11,540 bases of DNA, from the NCBI GenBank assembly GCA_019155205.2, contig JAHNZQ020000172.1, forward strand, positions 554,261 to 565,800, written 5' to 3'. Position numbers and translations under genes: made by a program. The notes beneath the pieces are model-generated. The model did not search any database and was not told where the DNA came from. It saw only the letters and a list, made by a program, of their open reading frames with translations. The stretch comes from Gracilaria vermiculophylla. Its lineage: Eukaryota > Rhodophyta > Florideophyceae > Gracilariales > Gracilariaceae. Below are positions 1 through 8,618 of the stretch, in pieces. Every line of letters starts with the position of its first letter. The stretch's first letter is position 1.

Positions 1-123
1 TAGCCTTGTTTTATGGGGCATTTACGCAGAAAAACATGCGCTTCATTACAATCCGAGTGCATGAGGTGGAGGATGGTGGGCCGTTTTAAAAACAATTAGT
101 CATGTTCATCTAGTGTGTGAATT

Positions 124-589
124 GAGATTTTGTTTGAAAGCAATGCACAACGTTATTTTGAAACTTTTACAAACTTTGTTTCTGATGATGCATTTCCATC
201 GAAAGATTTTGCTTATAATGATTATGCTGCGCTCGAAATTCGCCACATTTAAAAATTAAGTCGAATTTATCGCCATATCTTTCAGAGTTTAGGAAAGTAT
301 TCTACAATAGTGCCAGTAGTTTGCTCACCAACCTTCTAATCGATACTGCATCAAAAGACGGAAATTCCATTCATGTTGAGAAAGTGAATTGGTAATTTTT
401 GAAGCTTTACTGACGAGTACGCATGATCATATGAAAATCACTGTTTATTTTATAAATACATACTTTATTGTATTTCACATTTATTTCCTTTCATTGAAGT
501 ACGAGAAGAACACTGCTCAAGACCCATACAAGAAAAACGCAAGACCGTTTCTACAGGTAGTTTACATTGAACTTCAATCTGGCTATTAA
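124..589 (+). pseudogene. Unrecognised AT-rich coding remnant with a probable intron
   Basis: I do not recognise this protein. Three blocks read like coding sequence. Block one (about 124-249) is open and rich in Phe, Asp and Glu, and includes FESNAQRYFETF. At about 240-250 the sense shifts to another frame, where 243-383 reads on through LKIKSNLSPYLSEF and SASSLLTNLLID to HVEK. If 384-499 is removed as an intron (GTGAAT donor; acceptor after a pyrimidine-rich TTTCATTGAAG), the frame joins in phase 0 to a last block reading YEKNTAQDPYKKNARPF and ending at TAA 587-589. The missing base near 240 and the stop just upstream at 118-120 suggest decay, or an upstream intron I cannot place. The AT-rich codons match the transposon end of the window rather than genes 1 and 2, so a mobile-element origin is possible. 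Low confidence. Confidence 0.3.
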
Positions 590-635
590 ATTTCGCCATT
601 TTACAAAGGTATTAAATTTCGCCATTTTACAAAGG
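584..635. repeat. Perfect 26-bp tandem duplication
   Basis: Units 584-609 and 610-635 are identical and directly adjacent; each begins TATTAAATTTCGCC. The first copy contains the TAA that ends the upstream coding remnant. Perfect identity in otherwise AT-rich, decaying sequence points to a recent slippage or duplication event. Confidence 0.9.
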
Positions 636-904
636 CAAAGTATAAATAATGCAGATGAGGGGACATTTATTTCCAATATATAATAAGTAATGATTCATTC
701 ATGAAATATTTTTTGCTTAAAAAACGGAGTATGTTTGGATTTCGTTTTTTACTGTGGCCATCGTGCTCGCTTTTTGCATGTAGAGTACGGAACAAATAGC
801 CACGACTATTTTTAAAAATAAAAAAATAGTTGACCAGACACGTGTTTAGAAAATTGTGCGAAAGCGTGAATACGAATTTCGTGCTGCGTAATTCCTCTAA
901 TTAT
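636..904. other. AT-rich spacer, no supported gene
   Basis: This stretch contains A/T runs and only very short open frames, for example 33 codons at 701-799 with no recognisable features. I see no RNA gene, terminal repeat or promoter that I can support. It ends at the abrupt change to GC-rich sequence near 905. Confidence 0.5.
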
Positions 905-1939
905 CAAACACTTCGCGTCGCGTCCCACGCGCCAATCGACGCCGTGCGCGGCGCAGAAGCGCGCCGCCTTTTGGGGGTGTCCGTGTGGTCGGCGGGCCCC
1001 GTGCGCCGCGCCGGCCACGGGCCGCTTTCCGCGCGCGCCGCGGCGAGGCGCCGCGTGCGGGCCGTGGGCGCCGCGCTGGCCACGGGCGGCGCGGGGGGCC
1101 GCTTGGCGCGCGCGCCGCAGCGGCGCTCCGCGTGCGCGCCGGCCACACGGGAAGGGCAGAAGGGCGCCGTGAAATGAAGACGCCGCGCGTCTCACGCAAG
1201 CCTTATCAGCTTTAACGACCTAACGCCCATACTGATTGAGGGCGCGCAAGCAAAATTCACTGCGCCGCATCGCGTCGCCGAGCAAGCGCGCCAGTGGCCA
1301 ACACAGCTGCACGCCGTAACTGACTGCCCGAAAACGTGACCGTGTAGCGTACTTTGCTGCACGTTGGGCGCGCAGATGGCGACGGCGTGTAACAGTTTTC
1401 GCGTGAAACACGCCTGTGCGACGGGCCGCGTCTCGCTGTGAACAAACGCACGCCCCAAACTGATTCGCTCCGACGCATGTCGGAAATGCTCCACACTCGG
1501 GGCCCAGTTGGCCGCAAAAACACCAACGGCGCCGCGCAAGCATGTGTGCGCAACACAGCGGGCAGGCGTCTCATTCAACTCTGTCGTCCAGGGCCACACC
1601 TTGCTGGCTTGTCATCGTCTTCTTGCGTCATGTCGCCACCTGCCACGGCCGCATTGGTGCAGTGGCGCGCTGCAGCAATGCACCTCGCGCCCATCTGCCG
1701 CAAGGACGCACGAGCGCCACCAAAAGGCAGCCGCCCACCGTCAGCCGTTGCGACAGCGTGCACTGTTGCCTGCGAATCACGTCGGGCATTTGTGGCCACA
1801 AAGCTGAGGTCATAAGCGTGAGGGCTGACCGTGCGCGCCGTCGTCGCCTGCGCCACGCGCGACGAGGGCGATCTCCCGAGACCGCGCGCGCAACGCGTTG
1901 CAATCGCTCGTGCGGTGCGACGTTGCGGACGTGCTCAAC
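905..1939. other. GC-rich sequence upstream of gene 1, no supported gene
   Basis: Positions 905-1180 are extremely GC-rich. They give overlapping Arg/Ala/Pro-rich open frames on both strands, as expected when stop codons are rare through composition alone. Positions 1190-1900 are more moderate in GC and also lack a recognisable protein. No TATA box is visible before gene 1. A perfect 12-bp palindrome, GCAACGCGTTGC (1890-1901), lies 38 bp before the gene 1 ATG and could be a factor-binding site, but that is a guess. The stretch presumably holds the gene 1 promoter and 5' leader. Confidence 0.45.
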
Positions 1940-4118
1940 ATGGCCGCCCTGCCTCGGCTGCTGCTGCTGCTGCTCACGTGCGCCGTCTTCGCGCTCGCGC
2001 AGTCGCCGACGCAGTGCGTCAGCGACGCTCGTCTTGCCGCCGCTCTCGGCCCGCTCCCCGCTGGCTCGTGCTGCCAGCAGCACGTGTGCAACATCAGCTG
2101 CGCCGAGCAGGTGCCCGCGCCGGCTAAAGGTGCGTGTGTTGCGTTGCGAGGCGTTGCGTTGCGTTGCGTTGCGTGCGCGCAGCCGGCTCGAGACTAACCG
2201 CCGTTTGGCGTGTGGCGCAGGGTATGGCATCGCCGTGGTTGTGTCCATGGCGCTGTCCTTCGTGATTGGCATCGCCACGCTGATGCTGGTGCGGGGCCAG
2301 GCCGAGAACTTCTTCGTCGCCGGCCGGTCGCTGCCGCTGTACGTCGTGGCCGTCACGCTTGCGTCGCAGTCCATAGACAGCAACGCGCTGTTTTCCAACG
2401 CCGACTTTTCGTTCAAGTTTCACTTTTTTGACGGCGCCATCATCCCCATCGGGCTCGGGCTGTCGCTGCTGCTCAACGCCGTGTTCTTTGCCGCCAAGAT
2501 CAACCGCGAGCGCGTGCTCACGTTGCCGGACGTGTTTGCCAAGCGCTACGGGCGCACCGTGGAGGTGCTCGTGTCGTTGGCCACCATTGTGTCGTTTCTG
2601 TTCCTGCTGGCGGGCAACCTGGTCGGCATGGGAACGGTGCTGTCGTACTTGCTGGACATACCGCCGTCCACCGCCATCTGGGTGGCCACGTTTGTGGTGT
2701 GGGCGTACACGGTGAGCGGCGGGCTGTTCTCGGTGGCGTACACGGACCTGGTGCAAAGCGCGTTTGGGCTGATGGGCTGCCTGGCGTGCGCGGCGTGGCT
2801 GATCCACAACGTGCACCCCGGGGCGGCCGCGCCGTCGCGCGGCTTTGCCAACTACGTGTACCCCGACGGGGTGGGCGACGGCGGCGTGTGCGACGCGTAC
2901 GGCGGCGCGGCGTGCGCGTTCGACGCGGCGCGGTGCTGCTTCAGCGCGGCCAACCAGACGGACAACGGCGCGTTCCCGCTGGGCGACCGGCGCGTGTTTG
3001 CGCGGCAGATGGTGTCGCCCACGGCGCTGTCGCCGTTCCCCAACGCGCTGCTGTGGAACTGGGCGACGGTGTTCATCCTGGGCTTTGGCAACCTGGCGGC
3101 GCTGGACTTTCAGGCGCGCTGCATGGCGAGCCGCACGCCGCGCGTGGCGACGCTGGGCTGCGTGATTGGCGGCTGCGCGACGTTTGCGGTGGGCATCCCG
3201 TTCGCGCTGCTGGGCTCCATCACGCGGCGCTTCTTCGGGCCGGACTCGCCGTTTGCGCAGTTCGAGGCGGACTCGTGCAGCGCGCTGCTGGGGGCGCCGG
3301 CGTGCGCCAAGTGGCTGCCGGACGAGCGCGCGTTCCTGCAGCTGCTGACGCTCAAGGCGCCGCGCTTGCTGGGCGGGTGGTGCCTGGTGGGGCTGGTGGC
3401 GGCGTCGATGAGCACGGGCGACGGGGCGATTCTGGCGATGGGCACGGTGTTTGCGCACAACGTGCTGCGGCAGCTGCGCGGCGCGTGGCCGCGCGCGCTG
3501 GGCGGCGAGCGGCTGCTGCTGCTGGCGCGCGCGTCGACGCTGCCGTTCGCGGCGGCGGCCGGCGCCATCGCGGCGCACTCGCGCGGCGTGACGGGCACGC
3601 TGCTGATCGTGGCGTTCGACGTGGTGCTGGCCACGGCGGTGGCGCCGCTGTTCGGCTGCTTCTACGCGGCCAAGCCCAGCGCGCGCGCGGCGCTGCTGTC
3701 GTTTGCGACGGGCGCGGGCGTGCGCATCGCGCTGCAGTTTGCGCTGCGGCGCGACGGGTCGTTCGTGCTGCCGTACGCGTCCGACGAGTTTCTGGACTAC
3801 GGGGCGGCGGCCAGCCTGCTCGCGCCGCGCTTCGTGGACGGCGGCGGCGGCGCGGTGTGGGAGCCGGCGCGCGAGGCGTGCGCGCAGCGGCGGCTGGCGG
3901 ACTTTTCGGGCGCGGACTCGCTGGGGGCGTTTGCGGCGGCGGCGGCGGTGTTTGTGGGCGTGCAGCTGGTGGAGGCGCGCACGGGGCCGCTGTTCCGCTT
4001 CCCCGGCGACGTGGGCTACGACAAGAACGCGTGCGGCGACGGCGGCGACGGCGGCGGCGGCGGCGGCGCGGCGGCGGCGGCGGCGGCGGCGGCGCACGAG
4101 CGCGCCGACGCGCCGTGA
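1940..4118 (+). CDS. Sodium/solute symporter family (SSS) transporter, spliced from 1940-2129 and 2221-4118
   Basis: This is a predicted plasma-membrane symporter of 695 residues that would couple Na+ or H+ to uptake of a small solute. The ATG at 1940 has A at -3 and G at +4 and is followed by a signal peptide (residues 1-21). A short ectodomain (22-62) contains Cys 26, 44, 45, 50 and 54 and an NIS glycosylation site at 51. About a dozen hydrophobic helices follow. Family-like features are VAGRS (96-100), a TM segment ending YTVSGGLFSVAYTDLVQ (226-242), and ASMSTGDGAIL (458-468), which matches the Ser/Thr-rich sodium-site helix of SSS proteins. A loop at about 259-338 carries Cys 287, 295, 302 and 303 and an NQT site at 308. 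The start GYGIAVVV and the length recall urea transporters of the DUR3 type, but the substrate cannot be assigned. The tail (670-688) is Gly then Ala from a GGC microsatellite. One intron (phase 1) interrupts codon 64. Confidence 0.82.
2130..2220 (+). other. Spliceosomal intron of gene 1 (91 nt)
   Basis: The donor is AAAG|GTGCGT and the acceptor is GGCGCAG|GG. A branch-site-like CTAAC lies at 2194-2198, 22 nt before the 3' end. Removing it joins the signal-peptide frame to the transporter frame exactly. The intron carries a (GCGTT)n run at 2151-2173. If it is retained, translation stops at TAA 2195-2197, inside the CTAAC, giving an 85-residue secreted peptide. Confidence 0.88.
4041..4094 (+). 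repeat. Coding GGC trinucleotide microsatellite
   Basis: This is a GGC/GCG run inside the last exon of gene 1. It encodes Gly up to residue 679, then changes register (GGC to GCG) at 4068 and encodes nine Ala. The register change comes from a single missing G within the repeat. Such runs expand and contract easily, so length and C-terminus may vary between isolates. Confidence 0.9.
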
Positions 4119-7102
4119 GGCGCGCGCGGCGCGCGCGACGCGCGTGCTGGCGGCGGGCGCACGCACTGCGCGCAGCGGGCGCGTTTGGGCTCTTGGATGT
4201 GCTGGCGCGCAGCGGCGCCGGGGCGGGGCGCGCGGCGGGCGCAAACACGTGCAGAGGAGTTGCACATGCGGCGCGCGCGCGTGGGCGCGCGTGCGCATTT
4301 TGCGCACGCTCGCGTGTCTCTCTGGCGCGTGGCGCGGGCGCGTGGGCGCTTTTCAGTCGGAGGGCGCGCGTGCGCGCGCGCGTCGCCGCGGCTGCTCGCG
4401 CGGGGTTGGCGTTGCGTGTGCGGCTGCGCAAGCGGCGCGCGTGCATTGAAAACATCCAAACACGGGCGCGAATGAAGCACACCAAGTTGAACAGTATTTT
4501 CAAGTTGAGAGCAGCGTTCATTCGCCCAAAAGTTGCGAAAGTTTAAATGATTTTAAATGTTTAAAACATTGAGTCTCTCGCGTGGCCACGTGCGCAAGCA
4601 ACGCGGCGCAGCTGCTCGCGCGCTCACTGCACCGAAAGCGGCGCAGACATGTGTACACGTGTCTGTGCCACAGCTGTGCACTTTAGATCAAGCGTGAACT
4701 GTTTTGAGGGGGACGCAGTGCAAAAAGCTGTGACTCTGAAACGCGGCACGAGTTGGCGAATGCGTTTTCGCATTTGAAATGTTTTCAAAAAAAACCGACA
4801 ATTACAGTATACTCAACCTGCACTTGTATCGCCACACTTGGCAGTTGTTGCTTGGCGTTGGTGAACGCTTGAAGCGCGTGTACTCGTACAAACGTTTAAT
4901 GTCCGAAACACCGCTTCTCGCCGCCGCGTCAGTGCAGTGCGTGCGCGCGCCGCGATGGCTGTGCTGCCGCAACGGCGCCGCTCCTTTTTGGCGTGCCACG
5001 CGCGTGCGCTTGCCATCTCCTTGCCACCGTTCAAACCTCCTCCCTCCTCCCGCAGCACCTGCGTCTCCACCATCGCGCCCCCCCGCCGCGCCACCAGCCA
5101 TGACTCAAAACACGAGCAAACCGCACCAGCCGCCAGCTCCCAACCGCGCACACTCCGGGGCACCCGCTTGCACTCGCCCTCCACCCGCACCCGCCGCGCG
5201 CACACGCAGCGCCGCAAAAGTGCGCAGCACGCACACAATGCGCACCGAGCAAAACCGCCGCCCACCGCGCGCGCGCGCAGCCACGCGCGCATGGCGCCGC
5301 CTCGCCCGCTCCCGGCCGCGCTGCGCGTCGCCGCCGGCCGCGCGGCGGGCGCGCGGCGGGCGGCGGCGTCAAGCGGCGGGCTGCGCGGCTGCGGCGCCTT
5401 TGGGCGCACTTGGCAGCAGTTGCACGTGCATGGCGCCGCAAACTTCACCTCGCTTCAAACTTGGCGCGTGCAGCCGCGCGCATTTCGCCTTTTTCTGCAG
5501 CGCTCTTGGCGGCCGGTGCGTCATGTGAAAGCTGCGTGTCTCGCCTTTCATGTTCCAAACCTTGGCGTGTACAAGACAGAAGACAGACGTGGTACGGAGC
5601 GAAACGCTGTGGCGTGCAGAATGATGCTGTTTTCGTGTACACTTTTACTGTTCATGTGTCGCGCGTGCCAAGCGCGTTTTCACAAACAAAACCAACGCGC
5701 ACAGCGCATGTATGAGGGTACACAAATTCGGCCACACACCTCTCATTTTGAACACAGTTCAAAGCGCCATGTTTGGCAGCGCGAGAAGCACCAATCTTGA
5801 GCCTCTGCTTGTGAGTGTGCGCCAGAACCCCCTCAATAGCGCATCTCTGTGCGGAGCGAGCTTCATGAGGCGACGGAGCTCTGCAGCGCTGTCAACGCAA
5901 ACACTGCCCTTCATCCCTTCATTCTTGCTTTTAATGCGTTTAGCACACACTGCGCACTCTAGACACACCCGTTTCAATTGTCATCTCTGTCTTGCTTTGG
6001 CCCAAATTTTGCATTTCTGCCGTTTCACTTCCATCCCACCAACTGCTTTAACTCTCTCAAGTACTCTTTATCATTTGTACCAAAAGTAAGGTACACTCTG
6101 TTGAAAGCTACATGTTTCTACTATCTTTTCCCAACTTATCAAGCGCACGCGCCATAAATCTTTCGGTGACACAAACTTGCTTGCTGCTCGTTCCTCTTGC
6201 ACTCCTCATTTGCAACAAAAATGAGTCTGTACAGCTCTTGTTTGAAACGACGCATTCAAAGTTTTCCGACGCATGACAGCTTCAACTGATACGCTCCTTG
6301 CGTGCAACCCACACACGGAGAAAATGCTTTTCTTACGTACGCGCACTGTATGTATTTACCGCGCGGCAAAACGATGACCACCAACGGGGCGGCACGCGGG
6401 GCGCGCTGCGCCTGTGCGGCTGTGCGCCGCGCCAGCTGCGCCGCCGCCGCGCCCGCGCGGCGAAGCGCGCCCGTCGCGCCGCTCAACGCCCTGACTGCGC
6501 CGCGCGCGCGCCACGCGCGCGCGCCTGCGGCGCACAGTCCAGCCGCGGCGATTCGGCGCCCCGTGCGGGGCGGCACGCATGCGCGTGTGGCACGCCGCCA
6601 GTGCGCGCGCGCGCAGCTGACGTAGAAATGACGCAGAGAAAAAACCCTCGCGTTCGACGTTGCGCGCATACAGTCGATTATTGTGCGCCGCGCGTGCGCG
6701 CCCGTGTTGATTGAGCGCGAAGGTAGCGCACATTTGCGCGCACTGCCCCGCACCTTCCGAGCGTCTCGCTGCGCCAACCAAACCGCGCGCCCGCCAGCTG
6801 CTCCCCGCCGCCGCTGTTGCGCACCCGCCGCCACGCCGAGCCCCTAAACGAGCACGCCGCACGTGCCGTGAGCGCCGCGCAGCGTAAACCGCCGCCCCGC
6901 CCGCCGCGCACCGCCGCATACACCATTTGTTTGACGCCACGCCAAACCCCCTCCCCGCCCCAAGCGCCCTTGCCATTGCCACTCACCGCCGACCTCCCAT
7001 GGCACCCGCGCGCGCGCCCCCACACCGTCGCCCTCCCGTTCCGCCGCACGCATGCACGCTCCGCCCCATGTTTGACTCCGCAATTGAGTGCCGCGCCCGC
7101 AC
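4119..7102. other. About 3 kb between genes 1 and 2, no supported gene
   Basis: I find no recognisable protein on either strand. Long open frames here are Arg/Ala/Pro/Ser-rich composition artefacts. Positions 4119-4440 are very GC-rich with alternating CG tracts (for example 4364-4383, 20 nt). Positions 4450-5250 and 5430-6350 have mixed composition, with a pyrimidine-rich stretch at about 5930-6080. GC-rich patches recur at 5262-5400 (CG tract 5266-5278) and 6380-6640 (self-complementary CG arms near 6501-6524). From 6880 the sequence becomes C-rich towards the gene 2 promoter. No tRNA, snRNA or rRNA signature was seen. The region could hold UTRs, regulatory DNA or a non-coding transcript. 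Confidence 0.5.
4641..4668. repeat. 28-bp near-perfect palindrome
   Basis: The two halves meet at GTAC, and the core GTGTACAC is flanked by CAGACA on the left and TGTCTG on the right. Only two base pairs deviate (4643/4666 and 4650/4659), and both would be G-U pairs in a plus-strand RNA. It contains the E-box CACGTG at 4656-4661; a second CACGTG lies at 4587-4592. It may be a binding site or form a hairpin; its role is unknown. Confidence 0.7.
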
Positions 7103-7116
7103 GCGTCAAGTGACGC
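7103..7116. promoter_or_regulatory. Inverted repeat GCGTCA-AG-TGACGC upstream of the gene 2 TATA box
   Basis: This is a perfect 6-bp inverted repeat with a 2-bp spacer, 17 bp before the TATA box. TGACG half-sites are typical targets of bZIP (CREB/ATF-type) factors in eukaryotes. Its position in a core promoter makes a binding site plausible; the factor is inferred. It abuts a C10 run at 7116-7125. Confidence 0.45.
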
Positions 7117-7133
7117 CCCCCCCCCAAATCGCG

Positions 7134-7140
7134 TATAAAA
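7134..7140 (+). promoter_or_regulatory. TATA box of gene 2 (TATAAAA)
   Basis: A canonical TATAAAA stands in very GC-rich DNA 115 bp before the gene 2 ATG. It predicts a transcription start near 7165, giving a 5' leader of roughly 90 nt. Confidence 0.7.
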
Positions 7141-7156
7141 AGTCCAGCCCGCACAT

Positions 7157-7177
7157 CCCCGCCCTCCCCCGCCCCCC
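7157..7177 (-). promoter_or_regulatory. G-quadruplex motif at the predicted gene 2 transcription start
   Basis: The plus strand has four C runs (4, 3, 5 and 6 long) separated by single bases. The minus (template) strand therefore reads as G6, G5, G3 and G4 with one-nucleotide loops, which is a strong quadruplex pattern. It lies 17-37 bp after the TATA box, over the expected start of transcription. A function in gene 2 expression is inferred only. Confidence 0.55.
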
Positions 7178-7255
7178 TCACGGCACTCGGCCGCGCCCAT
7201 CACCTCGCCGTTCTCGCATCCGTGTTTTCCATTCACCACACGCTTCTCCGCAAGC

Positions 7256-8548
7256 ATGGCGCCTGTCTCCGTGGCCGCCTTGGCCGTGCTCGCGCTGGCG
7301 CTGCTGGCCACCCCGGCGCGCGCCTCCTGCGAGAACCTCCCGCTCTCCTTCTCCACCACCAACGAGATCGTGTACAGCAGCAACCGCATCCGCGGCGGCG
7401 ATGTCACCGTCACCCTCGCCAACGGCCAGCTCACCGCCCAGATCTCCATCGACGCGGGCTGCACCCTCGTCGAAACCATCAAAATCAACCTGCTGCCCAC
7501 GTCCACGTCGCTGGGCGTGACCACCAACCCCGCGCCCGGCCAGTTCCCCTGTCAGGCCGCCGCGTCCGGCGCGTCGGCGCAGACCGTCACCTGCCCCGTC
7601 GCCTCCTTCGCCCTCGCCAGCTGCTGCGCCCCGCAGTTGCGCCTCTTCACCTTCTTCGAGCTGGACTGCGGCCAGGGCGCGGAGGGCGCCTTCGCCGGGC
7701 CCACCGCCTGCACCACGCCCAGGTTCTGCAACTACGAGGACGTCGCCGTCACCGTGGACTGCCCCGTGTGCAACGTGTGCACCGAGTCCGGCGGCGCCGC
7801 CGCCACGTGCGCGCCTGTCGCCGACGACGCGCGCTGCTCCGGCGCCTCGTGCGTCGGGGAGCTGGCGCTCGCCGACAACGTGTGCGCCGACGGCGCGTGC
7901 GTGGCCGGCGCCGCGCAGGAGTGCGGCGTGTGCCGCCGCTGCGCGGGCAGCGCCGGCGACGCGGCGTGCGAGCCGGCGCCGAGCGACGACCGGTGCGCGG
8001 GCGAGCTGTGCGCGAGCGACGTGCTGGTGGCGGCGCGGGCGTGCGTGGCGGGCGAGTGCGGCGCCGTGGGCTCGTCGACGTGCGCGCCGTGCCGGCGCTG
8101 CGCGGCGGACGGCGCGGCGGCCACGTGCGAGCCCGTCACAGAGGACGAGCGCTGCGCGGGCACGGAGTGCAGCGGGTCGGCCACCGTGTCCGTCAACACG
8201 TGCATGGGCGGCGAGTGCGACCTGGAGCCGCTGGCCACCTGCGCCGACTGCAACCGCTGCGTGCAGACGGGCATGGCCGCCGCGTGCGAGTTCGACCCCG
8301 GCAGCCCCTTGCAGGACGTGTGCGCCACGTGCGGCGAGCGCTGCGTCGACGGGGGGGGCGCCGCGCCCACGGGCCCCGGCGCGTGCCAGCAGAGCTGCTC
8401 GCCCTTGGACTCTTGTGCTGCTGGTCCGGCGGATGTTTTGGACGTTTGTGCCAGCACTGGCGGCTGCAGTCTCACCGTCCCGTGCCCAAGCGGTCAACTT
8501 TGTGCCATCGAAGGAAATAGTGCGACGGGAATATGCGTTGAGTTGTAG
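7256..8548 (+). CDS. Secreted cysteine-rich repeat protein, function unknown
   Basis: This protein has 430 residues. The ATG at 7256 has A at -3 and G at +4, lies downstream of a TATA box and is followed by a clear signal peptide (1-24, Ala/Leu core ending ARAS). Residues 25-165 form a less repetitive domain with beta-type hydrophobic patterns and Cys 25, 69, 99, 113, 123, 124, 138, 152 and 158. From Cys169 a module repeats three times and starts a fourth: first cysteines at 169, 223, 276 and 329. Cysteine steps in modules two and three are identical: 3, 3, 9, 9, 5, 11, 5, then 8 to the next module. This implies a chain of disulfide-bonded domains, in a cell-surface or extracellular role. No transmembrane helix or anchor signal is visible at the C-terminus. 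No intron is needed. The last 50 or so codons lose the strong GC bias. I do not recognise the family. Confidence 0.85.
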   Translation: MAPVSVAALAVLALALLATPARASCENLPLSFSTTNEIVYSSNRIRGGDVTVTLANGQLTAQISIDAGCTLVETIKINLLPTSTSLGVTTNPAPGQFPCQAAASGASAQTVTCPVASFALASCCAPQLRLFTFFELDCGQGAEGAFAGPTACTTPRFCNYEDVAVTVDCPVCNVCTESGGAAATCAPVADDARCSGASCVGELALADNVCADGACVAGAAQECGVCRRCAGSAGDAACEPAPSDDRCAGELCASDVLVAARACVAGECGAVGSSTCAPCRRCAADGAAATCEPVTEDERCAGTECSGSATVSVNTCMGGECDLEPLATCADCNRCVQTGMAAACEFDPGSPLQDVCATCGERCVDGGGAAPTGPGACQQSCSPLDSCAAGPADVLDVCASTGGCSLTVPCPSGQLCAIEGNSATGICVEL

Positions 8549-8566
8549 AGGCTGGTAGAAGCCTCT
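8547..8566 (+). other. Hairpin overlapping the gene 2 stop codon
   Basis: AGAGGCT (8547-8553) and AGCCTCT (8560-8566) pair perfectly across a 6-nt loop. The left arm begins inside the TAG stop. It could affect mRNA 3' end formation or stability, or be chance. Confidence 0.4.
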
Positions 8567-8618
8567 CTTCTCACCGGCATGCTTTTTGGACACTTTAGTC
8601 AGATGCAAAATACAGTCT

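Noticed and set aside
701..799. A 32-residue hydrophobic peptide gene
   Set aside because: Very short, AT-driven composition, with no supporting context.
830..1199. Overlapping open frames in the GC-rich upstream block
   Set aside because: Open on both strands with Arg/Ala composition only; no start context or domain supports a gene.
1542..1939. A much earlier start for the transporter in the exon 2 frame (ATG 1542)
   Set aside because: The translated upstream part is low-complexity Arg/Ser/Cys-rich sequence with no family resemblance, and it would read straight through the intron and the other frame's signal peptide. The spliced start at 1940 gives a signal peptide and an exact frame match.
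4779..5800. Long Arg/Pro/Ala-rich open frames on both strands
   Set aside because: They overlap each other in several frames, lack domains, and follow from scarcity of stop codons in GC-rich DNA.
6256..7527. Minus-strand open frames between and over the gene 2 promoter
   Set aside because: Composition artefacts. The plus-strand TATA box, signal peptide and cysteine repeats decide for gene 2.
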